Shown here: piece after piece, positions 19,612-30,483 of the stretch
Layout: each line of letters begins with the position of its first letter
How positions within the stretch are numbered: the first letter of the stretch is position 1
Assembly: GCA_018398765.1 (NCBI GenBank)
Contig: JAHBMJ010005259.1
Location: 8,605-49,990 of the forward strand
DNA from: Chromera velia
Lineage: Eukaryota; Sar; Chromeraceae
Direction: 5' to 3'
Length of the DNA stretch: 41,386 bases
Notes under the pieces: model-generated
Database searches by the model: none
The model's input: only the letters and a program-made list of their open reading frames with translations
What the model was told of the DNA's origin: nothing
Made by a program: the position numbers and the translations under genes

Positions 19612-20698
19612 AGCCGCGCTGTGCGGTAACTTTAACAGAGGGCTTCACTCGGGGTGGGTCATGGAGAAGAGAGATAGGAACTGAAGTAGCTATGTCTCGT
19701 TCTCATTCTTCTTTCAAAATTTTCTCCCATCGAAGTCTTGAGTGCCTTTTCTCTCTTCTTGCTCTTCATTTTCGCTTCTCCCCAGTCTTTGTGACGTTTT
19801 TCAGCCCATTCTGGTCCCCTTAGTTAACGTCCTTCCATGTGCAATAATTCTGTTCAAGAGGATAGAAACGCGATTCCCATTCTAAGATTTTCTCACTGAC
19901 AGCTTCGAATACGATCTGTTGGACGCAAAACTGTAGCTGTAGGGACAGAGAAACTGCGGTCTGAATACAATGCGATGCCCAAAGCGATTGCAGTAGAGAA
20001 ATTGCTTGGTGGGCTCCTTCAAAGAGGTTCAGAATCTATATCAATATGGAGAGACAGCAAATGAAAATTCAGTCTTTCATGGCCAAACCTTAACCATTTT
20101 TTCTTGCAACAAGATCAGAGAGCGTCTTTTGAGGTTCTGCTGCTCATTGTCATTATCAAAACGGGTATTGCTAGATTTTTTTTACGTATTTCTCTATATT
20201 AAGGAGAAAGAGAAAAGATAAAGGGAGAAAGAGAAGAACCAACACCACCAAAACTCTCATGTCGGGGCTGATCAAAAACTGGAATCTGTGCTACTCCTTA
20301 CAAAGAAAGGAAGCAGACCTGTGTGAATGCCCCCTCTACAGTTATTGGGAGCGTTGTGGGCCGCTCAGTTGAGAGAGGAAGGGGGCATGCAGAGGCCCTC
20401 ACGGGTGATATCTGTTGAGTAGTTAAATCATCTCTAAATTTAGATTGATATAGCATCGTACTATCTCCAGTAATCTTTAGCACTATTTAGTACTATCAAA
20501 CCCAGATCACACTAATAGTATTGTTAGATCATCATCATCATCATATTCCATCGCTATTGGCCTGTGTTCTATAAAACTTTAAAGTGAATTTAGGTTCTAA
20601 ATTATTCTAGATTTAGATCACTTTTTTTTAAAAAAAATATATAATGAAATACTTTTAAATTCTTATTAGTAATTAGTAAAATGAATTTTGCTAGTTTG

Positions 20699-20771
20699 GC
20701 GCCCCATAATAGCATATTGGTTAGGGTTTAGAATTAAAAATCAAAGAGTCACCGGTTCAAACCCCGATCAC
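20699..20771 (+). repeat. tRNA-derived SINE-like head
   Basis: TAGCATATTGG (20710-20720) fits the RNA polymerase III A box. GGTTCAAACCC (20754-20764) fits the B box perfectly, at tRNA-like spacing. The acceptor and T stems do not pair well, so this is a tRNA relic or SINE head rather than a working tRNA. An A/T-rich tail follows. Confidence 0.45.
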
Positions 20772-21194
20772 ATTATTTTTACAATTTTAAAGGAACAAGC
20801 ATGCATTAAAAGTTACCCCAGAAAGATTTATGTGAATCGACGCACACAAAGCCCGGTATGCGCGCGCTCATGGTCATGCACCGATGCACCATCCAGGCGT
20901 GCACACGCAACCGAGGCGGCCGGGCCATGGTCGGCCACGGTATTTGCACAACTTCTTGCGCATTTGGTTTAATTTCTGTTAGGTAGAAGAGGAATATGAA
21001 AAGAGGATCAACAGGTATGAGCAAGAGGGATGTGTTATGTTGTTTTAACCGTCGTGGAATATTATAGTTTTGAGCAAGCGGGACGTGTTATGTTGAATTG
21101 AGAATTAATTAAAAGTTATTAGAAGTCAATTAAATCAATAATCGTTAGAATTCCTACTCATGTTTGCTTTGCCTAAACAATGTGTAATGTCACC

Positions 21195-21267
21195 CTTTGT
21201 TCGTTTGATTTAGTGGTTAGTATGATTGACTTAAAAGCAAAAGGTTACGAGTTTAGTTCCTGGGCAA
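21195..21267 (+). repeat. Second tRNA-derived SINE-like head
   Basis: TTTAGTGGTTAGTATG (A-box region, 21209-21224) and AGTTTAGTTCC (21250-21260, degenerate B box) are spaced as in a tRNA. The AAAAGCAAAAGGTTACGAG middle resembles a tRNA variable/T arm. The T-rich tail resembles that of the 20699 copy. Confidence 0.4.
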
Positions 21268-22367
21268 TTCTTTTTTCAAATCTGTAAACAAAAGAAAGAA
21301 AAAGGCTCTCTAGGGTACTCTTTAATGGGTTACCCCGCTATACAGCGTCAGACAACGGGCTATCCTGCTAATTAAAACCATTTAATGGGGAACCCCGTTC
21401 TGATGAATGAACTCACAAGCAGTTGTCGGAAAAGTAAAATCGATCGAGAAAGTTAAAGTTGCGTGATGAAATTTAGTCGCATCTTGGACGGTCATTCAGA
21501 TTGTCTTTGAACTCTTGACTTGGAACTGCATTCCTGGAAACGGCTAACTACTAACACTGTCAACAGAAATCGATCACTGCCAGTGATACTTACCCTCTAG
21601 TTGACTGCTGTCTAGCTTCTGACGTTCCGTATCATCACCAACCTGACGAGCAGATTCTCAAGTCTGTTCCTCTTTGACACGAAGTCAAATGAGGTCAACA
21701 GATCAGAATTACAAATATATGTTTTATCTCTAGTTTTATCTTTAGTTTGATATTTTACATATAGTTTCCAGATAGGCTTGGTCCGACGATTGGTGACATT
21801 ATCAGTCTAATCTAGGGTCTGATTCGGTTATACTTCTGATAGGAATCTTTAAATTTCAAATTCAAAAAATATGAATTCACTTATATCAAGACCTGCATTT
21901 TAGAAACATTCTCAGGCTCCCTAGAACTTCTGATCAATACATGATTGAAACCGCTAGCTAATAATATAACTTACTAATTTGATTGTGTAAATTAATGTGC
22001 AGTTTTTGTTAGTACAGTCTGTCAAAGCATTATAGAAAGTTCCGTTTAGAGTTTCACTCATACATTGTTTCACTCCGAGTTGAAGTCGTTTTTTGTTTCG
22101 CTTTGTGAAAAAGATTGCGCCAGCCAATTGCACAGCGCCACCAAGGCTGAGGATCAAAAGAGGAAGATAGAGGAAGGCGAAGACGACGGGGACGCCTCGT
22201 TTGGTCGCAGTGTCGGCGTCCCTCCGACAGAGGAAGAAGAAGGAGACTGAGACTGAGACTGAGAGTGAGTCTCCTCAGGAGAAAACTTTGCCCCCCTTCG
22301 CAGACGCTCGTCTGCTTTCTCTGTCTGTCCCATCTCCCGCGCTTGGAATGAACAACGGGCTTAGAAT

Positions 22368-24590
22368 TTATAAATTTGAATTCATTCCCCTCTTAGTGCC
22401 GTGTCCTGCTGCGGCGTCTTCTCGACGGTTGACTTCCCACCCCCTCTCTAAAAGGGCCGTCAGACCCTCTTTCCATCTGACTGTCAATGCAGATGCCAAA
22501 GGAGCAGGATCAGACTTCCCATCCCCTTCCTTGTCTCTGTCTTTCTCTTTTTGCCTCTCTTGGAGCTCTGCCAAGGGGAGTGTCTCGATGATTCGCAGCA
22601 GGAGAGGAGGGCCTCTGGTGTCCTTAGACAAAGCGATCAGACGGGAAATCGGGGAGGAGACAGTCACCCCCAAAGGCATCTCGGGAGAGCAATTGGGAGG
22701 GGAGTTCTGTGGATGATCATTCTGGAGGATCAAATCGGGTCTTGCTCCTAGACTTACAAGGGTCTTTACAAGCCCCCACTGCACGGAAATTGAGTCTTCA
22801 CCTCTCTTGTACGACTTTGCATCTCCCCCAAAATCAGAGAGAACAAATTCTAAGGGTGTCCCCTTCCAAATTTGATTCAAACACGAGGAGGGAATGTCGG
22901 AACATAAAATCTTCACTTTCCCCACACCATTAGGGTCTGCGTGTGCCTTTTCACAGAGGAAAGAAGCAAGGGTGGAATCTCCAAGCAAGCATGCAAAGAG
23001 AAGGGGGGACTCAACAGGGGAGTCAGGAGGATCTGTGTCACAACGTCCTCCGGCATCGACCAGCAGATGCAACACAGACCAGAACTCATCCTCGAGTACA
23101 GCCGAACCCCGTGCCGCATACACCCGGATGGCAGTGGAGATGGGGGAGCTACCCGTGAGAGTAGCTCGCACTGCTTCTCTGTAGAAAGTGTCCTCGTCTC
23201 TTGGGGTATTGTAATTTTCATTCACGGAGACGCAAGCAAGGAGGTGGCACTCCGTTTCGTTTGGATCTGCCCGCATTTTCAGCAGAAGGGAAATCAGGGG
23301 AAGGTTCTTCATGCGAATCGCTTCTAAAAGAGGCACGGAGGACTTGTTCGATGGGCCTAATCTCCTGCAAGACGCCCCTCTTCGAATAAGGGCCTCTGCA
23401 GTCATGTCCAACCCCTTCTTGATGGCCACACACAAGGCGGCCTCCCCCCCCAATGTCCGAGCATCCAAATCGACCCCCCCATCTGCTAACACCTCCACTG
23501 CCGCTGCTATCGCGGCATCTCCACTCACATGCCGCCCTGGGCATCCTCTGCTGTCTGTACACACAGCGTTGGCAACCAGCTCGCTCCCCCACCTCCCTGA
23601 ATGCCTCTGATTGTACTCCCCGACTTCGAGTAAGATCTGGATGACTTCACGGTCTACAAGCACACACGCGAGACTTAACGGCGTGTGTTCATAGGCTCTC
23701 CCAAAATGCCACCAGTGGAGGTCACACCCTCCCGCCCCCCCTCCAAACAACCACTTGACACCCATCCAGTCCAACCCTATCCAGGTACTCCAATCCAAAC
23801 ACCCAGTTTCTTTTGCAGCTCTTGCTAGGGATCTGAGAAGACTTAGACCCTTCTTTCTTTCCTCTGCAGACAGGTTCTTCTGTACCCCCCGTGCTTCCTC
23901 CATCCCCCTCCACAACTTGCCTGCTCCCAATACTGCAACCAGAGTATGCAGGGGGGTGGGACCTGACAGGACTTCGGTTCTGGATATGCCTGATCGGTTT
24001 GCTTCAGCCCACTCACTCATGTCTACCCTTCCACCTGCATCCAAAAGTGCTTGGGCGCAATCAAAATCTCCGTATCCTATAAGTACACTGAGGAGTGGAA
24101 TGGAAAAGAGGCCGGGGGGAGAAAAAGGCCCCCCCGGCCCGTGCACCCACGAGTTTGTCTTCACCACCCCTCCCTCTAGTAAACCTTCCAAGGTGTCCCT
24201 CTTTCTCAACCTCGGTACGAGGGCCCACGGCACATCTGTACACAGGGACACAACCGGCCTCCCCGTCAGCAGCTGAAGGCAATTTTTTGCATTTGGCCAC
24301 CGTTCAATCAAAATGCGCAAAAGAAAGGGGAAGAGAGGCTCAACCCCTTCCAAGGCGAGGAACGTTCCCACCCTCTGCGCGTCGTCCCTTTTGAAGCACT
24401 CTTCGAAGAGGTCCCTCAGCGCCTCCTTCTCAGATACAAAGTCCCTCAAGCCCAGACAGGCACTCACCAGGCCAAGGCGAGAGGAGTCCCTCTTCAATGC
24501 GGCCAGAGCCCTCGAGAGAGAAGAGACTTTCCAGAAAAGTCGAAGTCCCAAAATTCCATTCGCGCAAAGGATACGCACAACGTCTCGCAT
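22368..24590 (-). CDS. Ankyrin-repeat protein
   Basis: A single-exon, 740-residue ORF from ATG 24590. Diverged ankyrin repeats are spread along it. Clear ones include LLSVLIGYGDFDCAQALLDA, TPLSLACVLVDREVIQILLE, AALCVAIKKGLDMTAEALIR with RRGAS, PLLEAIRMKNLPLISLLLKM with RADPN, and SPLLFACLLGDSTLASFLCE with AHADPN. The protein is therefore probably a binding scaffold. The N-terminal 120 residues are helical and Leu/Arg-rich without a clear motif, and there is no signal peptide or membrane segment. The C-terminal 25 residues look unstructured. Its partner is unknown. It is divergent from the dynamin-like gene, with 628 bp between the two ATGs. Many unrelated proteins share this architecture, so function cannot be named. 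Confidence 0.85.
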   Translation of the reverse strand: MRDVVRILCANGILGLRLFWKVSSLSRALAALKRDSSRLGLVSACLGLRDFVSEKEALRDLFEECFKRDDAQRVGTFLALEGVEPLFPFLLRILIERWPNAKNCLQLLTGRPVVSLCTDVPWALVPRLRKRDTLEGLLEGGVVKTNSWVHGPGGPFSPPGLFSIPLLSVLIGYGDFDCAQALLDAGGRVDMSEWAEANRSGISRTEVLSGPTPLHTLVAVLGAGKLWRGMEEARGVQKNLSAEERKKGLSLLRSLARAAKETGCLDWSTWIGLDWMGVKWLFGGGAGGCDLHWWHFGRAYEHTPLSLACVLVDREVIQILLEVGEYNQRHSGRWGSELVANAVCTDSRGCPGRHVSGDAAIAAAVEVLADGGVDLDARTLGGEAALCVAIKKGLDMTAEALIRRGASCRRLGPSNKSSVPLLEAIRMKNLPLISLLLKMRADPNETECHLLACVSVNENYNTPRDEDTFYREAVRATLTGSSPISTAIRVYAARGSAVLEDEFWSVLHLLVDAGGRCDTDPPDSPVESPLLFACLLGDSTLASFLCEKAHADPNGVGKVKILCSDIPSSCLNQIWKGTPLEFVLSDFGGDAKSYKRGEDSISVQWGLVKTLVSLGARPDLILQNDHPQNSPPNCSPEMPLGVTVSSPISRLIALSKDTRGPPLLLRIIETLPLAELQERQKEKDRDKEGDGKSDPAPLASALTVRWKEGLTALLERGWEVNRREDAAAGHGTKRGMNSNL

Positions 24591-25218
24591 CCTGACTGTT
24601 TACTTGGAGAAAGAGAGAAACCTACTGTACAGAAACCTGCACGACAGTCACTGTTTCCGGACTAGGGTCATATATATGAGAGCCACGCACGCAGGTCTTG
24701 ATCTGCATGTTGTATTAATAGAAGTGACAGTGAGATGACGGAAGGCATGGATTCCATGACTCGTCGTGCGGGACCGTTGTGAGTTGCACGTTGCGCCACT
24801 GGACTGGAAAAGGCGAAGAAGCAAGGCACCTTTACACCTCTACCCCGAATGCCAGGTCTGACAGCAAGCTGTATAGGCGTCGCGTAAAGCAGGCATGTCA
24901 GATTTTTGTCAGACAGTGTGCATTGAATTTTGTCTGACCTTCGCGCGGAATGAGGAGCAGTGAGGAGCATGCATGCATGTGACAAAACTTCGCGGAGGCC
25001 TTCAAGCGCGCATGCCGCGCGCAGCTTGCATGGAGACGGGATTCAAGCCGAAAAAGCGGCTGGCGATAGTTGGTGAGAAGTTGTGCACTGAGAACTCTAA
25101 CAGTGACTGCAGTGACGCAGTTTTACTTTGACTTCTCAAGGTCCAGCTGTATTTCACTCGTTACATATGTTTTTTCTGAGAGATTCCGCCTTTCTCGTTG
25201 CTCACGCTGTCACTGAGA
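24591..25218. promoter_or_regulatory. Divergent upstream region of ankyrin and dynamin-like genes
   Basis: The shared 5' region. It holds TATATATGA (24669-24678 on the plus strand; reads TCATATATA on the minus strand) about 80 bp upstream of the ankyrin ATG, and a TGCATGCA motif at 24970-24977. No gene is seen in it. Promoter roles are inferred. Confidence 0.45.
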
Positions 25219-27399
25219 ATGGAGAAGTTCCGCAAAGTTCCGGAAATTTTGGACAAGGTGGATGATGTCCGCCGTCTCCTTTCCAGGAGTCCCGATTTAG
25301 AGTCCGAAGTTCCGCAGTTCGTTGTCGTTGGGCTGCAGTCCTCTGGAAAGAGTTCTGTGTTTCAGAGGACTTGCAAGATCAGGCTTCCTAGGGATGCCAA
25401 TGTGTGTAGGCGGGTGCCAATTGAACTTTGCGTTCGGCGATCACCAGCCGGGTGCGAACCGAAAATCCGAGTTGGGAAGAAAGCCTTCGACTCTGCCGAC
25501 AGTGAGGCAGTGGAGAAGGAGATCAAGTCTCTCCAGGACGAAATTAGGGGAGACAAGGATTTCTCTGATCAAGTCGTGGCGGTGGAGGTGGAGAGCAGAG
25601 AGCTCCCCAACGTGACTCTTATCGACCTGCCAGGGTACTTTTTTGCCCGCAACACGAAGAGACGCGCCTGCAGGGACTGGTTGAAGAGCTCATCAACTCC
25701 CGCATCAAGAAGAAATCCGCTCTCATCCTCCACGTTGCCCCCCTGAACCAGGACGCAGGGACGATCAACACATGGGCCATTGTCAACGATGCAGATCCCG
25801 ACAAGCAGCGCACTGTCATTGTCCTCACCAAAGCCGACCTCATCCCCTCCAGTCAGGTTCTGGTGAGGCGTTTGAAGGACATTATGAAGGACGACAGCGA
25901 CAGCGAGGCCTGCAGGTACTTCATCGTTGACGGGAGGGCCGAGGAGGACGAGCAAGCGTCTCTCGCTGAAGTGCGAGAGTGGCTGAGTGAGTCTCCTCTC
26001 ATGGAGAAGGTGAAGATCGGCTTGCCCAATCTTCTGGGGAGTTTGGAGGACGTGCTTGTCCGTCACATTCTCCCCTCCCTGCCCAAACTGAAGGAGTCCC
26101 TGCAGACGCAGGAGAGGGCCTGCAGAAAAAAGCTCGAGGAGATCGGCACAGAACCTCCCAGGTCGACCACAGCGTTGATGGGCGGCTTCACTGCCTTTCA
26201 GACTGCGTTGGAGGACTCCCGAGGAGTGGAAAGCACATTTGGGGGTCTGCAGAAGAGAAATTGAAAAGATGGCCACTGATGTCCTCAGAGTGGACTTCAG
26301 GTCGCTTGGTGAGATGAACGCTGACCAGATTAGATCTGCGTACACCTTTCTCACTGAGAAGTGCGGATTTCCGTTTCCGCCTCCAAAGAAGGGCGACACA
26401 ACTTGGACCCCACCAGAGCTGCAACTTGCGCTCAACGTGCGGCGAGTGATGGAGGAGCACAGGGGCATCCGGAACGTTCAGTTTTCGGATTCCAGCACCC
26501 TGCTGCAGGCATGGATGCCCATTTTTGTGAAGAGTGTCAGTGGCATTCTGACGGGGTTTGTGAACACGGTTTTTTACATCCTCAAAAAGAAAATTGCCAG
26601 CCCCGGCCTCAGGGCTCTGTCTGCAAAATTCAACGGTATGCTGGCAGCAGCAGAGACCGGGGTTCTCCGTCCCAAAGTGTTGCAAGTGCTGTCTGAGTAT
26701 GAGCAGAGGGCAAAAGACTTCTGCGAGGACGTCCTCTCGTGGAATGTCGGGACCCTGCAGTTCACCTCAAACGAGCATTATTTGACAGAGAGTGGGGGGT
26801 TGACAAAGAGTGAGGAGGAGTGCCTGGAAAAGCAGTCCGACAAAGCCAGGTTCGAGCTTGAGCCTCTCTTGAATGAGGCAGGGCAAGTGCGAGGGTTTTG
26901 GAAAGTCCAGGCCAAGTTGCTGCCTGACGCTCTTCAGAATCAGGTCGTGATGATTGCAGAGAGGGCGGTGAAGGGGTTGAGGGGGGAGATAGACAAAGTG
27001 AGTGAGGAAGCTTTGAAGGTCGTTCAAGAGTCTGCACACATTGCCCAGGAGAGAGAGCGCCAGAGACAGCGCTTGGAGGACATCACGAGAGCTCTTGACA
27101 TCGTGATGAGCATAGAGACTCTCGATGTGCCATCTGCGGGAGGGCCCGCTCTTTCGTTCGGTGAAGAGGAAACGGACGAGTCTGCAGCAGCTGCAGACGA
27201 CGCTGAGGCTCCCGACCCGAGAGGGTCCAAACGTGCCCGGCAGTCTGAGGAGCGAAGTCAGAGCTCTGAAGTTGCAGGCGGGGGGAAGAAGCCGAAAACG
27301 AAGGAGGGCAAAGATAATGAGCAGCCTGGAAATGCTCAGAGCGAAGCGGCTAGGGACGAAGGGATGGGAGACGACGAAGGTGAGGGAGAAGGACTGTAA
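25219..27399 (+). CDS. Dynamin-superfamily GTPase, two apparent frameshifts
   Basis: Dynamin-type large GTPase, a family that remodels membranes by GTP-driven assembly. From ATG 25219: P-loop VVGLQSSGKSS (residues 36-46), then LPRDANVCRRVPIEL where the G2 Thr expected after Cys reads Arg64, and G3 DLPG (136-139). The frame then breaks at a run of six T (25639-25644). It continues one frame back with ALILHVAPLNQDAGTINTWA and G4 TKAD, and shifts again between about 26205 and 26235. The third frame carries the helical stalk, a GED-like helix (QVVMIAERAVKGLRGEID) and an acidic tail with a KKPKTK basic cluster. TAA at 27397-27399 ends this frame. A strong donor (GACGAAG|GTGAGG, exon end 27379) just before it suggests splicing into the MATH exons. 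The shifts may be assembly errors or real decay. Confidence 0.8.
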
Positions 27400-27604
27400 A
27401 TCACGTATGGCCTGAAGCAAGAACCTTACACGCAATGCAAATAATTCGTTTTTTTCTTCCAAAGTAACCGCTACTGCCTCTCATTGATTTGAAAATTCAT
27501 ATTGCCGTGCACTTTCACGTTGAGATCGTGTGGTGTGACTTTTGCGCCTTTTTTGCATGCAAGACGCGCATTTTTGTCTTCTGCCTCCTTCTTATCTGTT
27601 TCAG
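27380..27604 (+). other. Predicted intron joining dynamin-like and MATH parts
   Basis: 225 nt, GTGAGG donor and pyrimidine-rich TTTCAG acceptor, with phase 1 on both sides. If retained, translation ends at TAA 27397-27399, giving a short isoform that lacks the MATH domain. Confidence 0.6.
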
Positions 27605-28511
27605 ACACGCTAGAGTTGAATGTGCGTCTTCCGGACTTTGAGGCGAAGGCGACCAGGATGCAGAAAGATGGCTTTGTTGAGAGTCCTCCATTTGTCTTCC
27701 AGGTTGGTGAGACTGCTCCTAGGACTACTCTCATCTAGAGTTTGTCAAATCTCAGAAGGTCTCCTGTTCGTCCCTTTTCTTCCCCTTCATTTTCTTTCGC
27801 GTGAACTGAATCGGACCTCTCTCTCTTGATTGTGACAGTGACCTCTCCTTTGGCTCGTCTTCTCTCTTCCCCTTTGGCTCTCAATCGGTTTGTCTGTGTG
27901 TTGGTCAATTTAACCTTCAGTATTTTTCTCTCACTCCCCCGTCTTTATTTCCTGCCTTCGGAGAGATCCGATTCTTCTCCTACCTGAACCGAAAAAACCT
28001 CAGGGCACCTTCACTCCCCAGCAGCGGATTTCTAGCTCCCCCTTCTTGCTAGGTCTTTCAACTATATTTGAGACTGGGAACCCGCCTACTTACAAAGTTT
28101 GTTCTTATTTATGGCTAGTTGCTCTCCTCTTGTGCCCTCCTCTCGGCCCTGCCGTCTGTTTTTGAGCTCAAATCTAATCAGTACCCCGTATTGCCGTCGA
28201 CTTGTTTTCAGGACCATCGATTTTTTCTGGAGGTCTACCCACAGGGAGATTCCCACGCCCGCGATGGACAGGCCTCGGTGTATCTGTGTCGGAAGGATGA
28301 ATGCAAGGGCACGCTCCACTACAATGTAGAGCTGTGCAATGGAGAGAGCACAATGAGTGATACTTGGGACTTGGACGAGTCCTATGGTTGGGGGGAAGAG
28401 AACTTCTGCTCCTCAGAGGCTCTTATGTTTGCAGCAAGGGCAACAGAGCGGGGGGCTCTGGAGTTCCGTGTGAAGCTCTCGGCTCCGAAGTCGAACAGGG
28501 AGGGCAGCTAG
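27605..28511 (+). CDS. MATH (TRAF-homology) domain exons, probably 3' end of the dynamin-like gene
   Basis: Exons 27605-27702 and 28212-28511 join in phase (FVFQ|DHRF) across a 509-nt GT-AG intron (GTTGGT to TTTTCAG). The product is a compact beta-rich MATH domain: LPDFEAKATRMQKDGFVESPPF, then FFLEVYPQGDS, ASVYLCRKDECKGTLHYNVEL, GWGEENFCSSEAL and ALEFRVKL before TAG. MATH domains bind peptides and oligomerise with partners in TRAF and ubiquitin-ligase adaptors. Exon 27605 has no start codon of its own. A strong acceptor (TTCTTATCTGTTTCAG) precedes it and it opens with two bases of a codon, exactly what the donor at 27379 leaves (G|AC, Asp). It is therefore read here as the C-terminus of the dynamin-like protein. 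Confidence 0.72.
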
Positions 28512-30129
28512 AGCGTGAGTGATTGAGTCCGCATAAACGACCCCACATGCGATCGAGAACTACTTGCTGCTGCGCTCTGCGGCCAATCTGAAGAGAGGAT
28601 TTCTTTGGCAGAAGGGACGAAGCAAGGTCGAAGGGAGAGAAGGGAGAATCTGAATTGATTTTCTTGATTTCATGCAGAAAGCATTTTTGCATTGTCTGTG
28701 CATTCGTCTCTCCCCTGTTTTTCGTCAGACTTCTGTTCGCTCTCTCTCCCCCGTCCCTTTTGAATGCAAGTTCATCCTTGCCTTGCTTTGATGAAGTTTC
28801 TTTTGGTTGCGTGTAGAAGACCGGTGCATGACAGTCGGCGTGAACTCGTAAATGCCCTTTGGGCTCACAACACTGTGTGATGCGAGAGAGAAAAACCAAG
28901 GCACATCGCATCAGTTGAAACCGAAGAGTAGATCGGGTAGTATTGGAGTTCGGAAACTGATCGTGCCTATCCATCAGCATCTTTTGCGCTCTTTTTGCAC
29001 CATTCTGGGGGGGGTTCTCAAGTTGACACTCCCCGGTTGAGCCAGGATGCCATGCAGTTGACTTGGTTTTTTGCTTCCCACAGCTTGCTTGCAAGGTAGA
29101 GGGAGGGACCTGTGAGGGCTCTGTGACTTGCAGACTTCCATGAGGCGAATGGAGAAGTATTTTGACATGTCCTCTCCTTGGCTGATTGGCGATCTCGAAT
29201 TCGTGTTCAAAATAGTGGACCGCGGGGCAAACTGGAACATTAATCCTATCCGATCCTATATAAAATGCACTCTTTCGTCGATGTTTGTGCTGTGGCAGTC
29301 ATGTATGATCGTTTACTTGGATCGAAATGGAGTGACCAAGGTTTGTAATTCGGGGACCTGGTTTTGGTTGGCGACTGTCAGTGATTGATCGTCTTTGGGC
29401 TAGTCTTTAGGACTTTTTGTATGTGTTTTTTACTTTTTTTTCTGGGTCTTTTTTTTTTTAATCACAGCTATATTATGAGGGCACGTGTGTTTATTGGGCT
29501 TATGATTCTAGTTATGATTATTCTGGTTCAGGGTGATGATGATGATGATTGAGGGTTAAATCCTAGATTTAGCGACGCCAAATCCCAAGCCACTAACAAG
29601 GCTTTGAGGACAACCCAGAGCACACATTCATGGGGGGAGGGGTGGAGGAAGCCTGTATGCCAGTCGGATTGATTCGCCTCAACTTGCCTTATCAACAGAA
29701 TGGACCTTCTTGAGACAGTCGGCTATAGCTTTGGAACCGCTTTTAGGCAGGATTGTGCATAACAGCAATACTATTATTATTATTAATCGGTCTATTATTA
29801 ATCGGTCTATAGGCCATCATGCAGTGCATGAGTCTAGGACAATGCTTTATTGCCCCTTTGCCAGACCTGCATCATACAACGGGAGGGGGCTTCATTCTCG
29901 CAACTCTAAACACCCTGCATCTAGAAGATGCTTTCTAAATCGTTGATGTCGTTTCCCTTCTGTGGGAGGAGTGCGACAACTGCAATAGAGACTCTCAGGC
30001 AGTAGAGGCAGACAGGAAGACCGGTGGAGAGGGGGGACGGGAGATGTACGTGGGAGATAGAAAAAGAACATTCAAAAGGTGAAACGGAAAGAGAGGTAAG
30101 TAACCATCATATGCATTGAATCGCAGGCC
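28512..30129. other. Spacer, no gene seen
   Basis: It contains a TATA-like box TATATAAAAT at 29257-29266 with no recognisable gene after it, a GATGATGATGATGATTGA run near 29535, and ATTATTATTATTAATCGG repeats near 29774-29810. An open frame at 29128-29388 has no recognisable motif. Confidence 0.4.
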
Positions 30130-30483
30130 TTACGATGGAGGGCGCAGACAGATGTTTCGCAAGAGTCGGAGGGCCGGTATGGGTAAGTGTCTGAGTACCA
30201 GGGTGACCTTCATTCGTGCCAACAATTCGCTTTGCGTGGCGTGTTTTAGAGGGGTCAAGTCTTTTGATAGCAACCACTTTCTCCCTCTTTCTTGGGCTCT
30301 GTCTAATTTGGCTTCAATTTCGGTGACAATTGCATTCAAAGCCTCTCGATCTGCTCTTGTTTCTGTGCATTCAGTCAGTCGGTGCAGCAGATCGTCTGCT
30401 TTGCCCCTGCATGCAGGGCAAACCGCGTCTTCCAGCCCTCTGTACGGTGCATGGGCATGACTACCAAGCAATATATACAGCAA
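30130..30483 (-). pseudogene. C-terminal fragment of a non-LTR retrotransposon ORF
   Basis: The open frame has no ATG and contains VCPACRGKADDLLHRLTECTETRADREAL. This is a CxxC...HxxxxC cluster of the kind found at the C-terminus of LINE reverse transcriptase polyproteins. The rest is Leu/Arg-rich helix. It resembles but is not identical to the cluster at 30863-31276, so it is probably the 3' end of a second, related element. Confidence 0.5.

Larger units (their letters stand above)
19612..22367. other. Long AT-rich spacer with SINE-like pieces
   Basis: No protein gene is supported. It contains two tRNA-like SINE heads, A/T runs near 20625-20640 and a TCATCATCATCATCAT run near 20530. Repeated TTTAATGGGNNACCCCG motifs occur near 21322 and 21391. 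The right end (22201-22367) is probably the 3' flank of the ankyrin gene. Confidence 0.45.

Noticed and set aside
19179-19823. Plus-strand ORF over the 51-bp repeat
   Set aside because: It is open mainly because the repeat length is a multiple of three. The minus-strand ORF extends further into charged non-repeat sequence.
20699-20771. Functional tRNA gene
   Set aside because: A and B boxes are present but the acceptor, anticodon and T stems do not pair properly.
25569-26468. Minus-strand ORF of 299 residues
   Set aside because: Antisense to the dynamin-like GTPase, whose G motifs are on the plus strand. The translation has no recognisable family.
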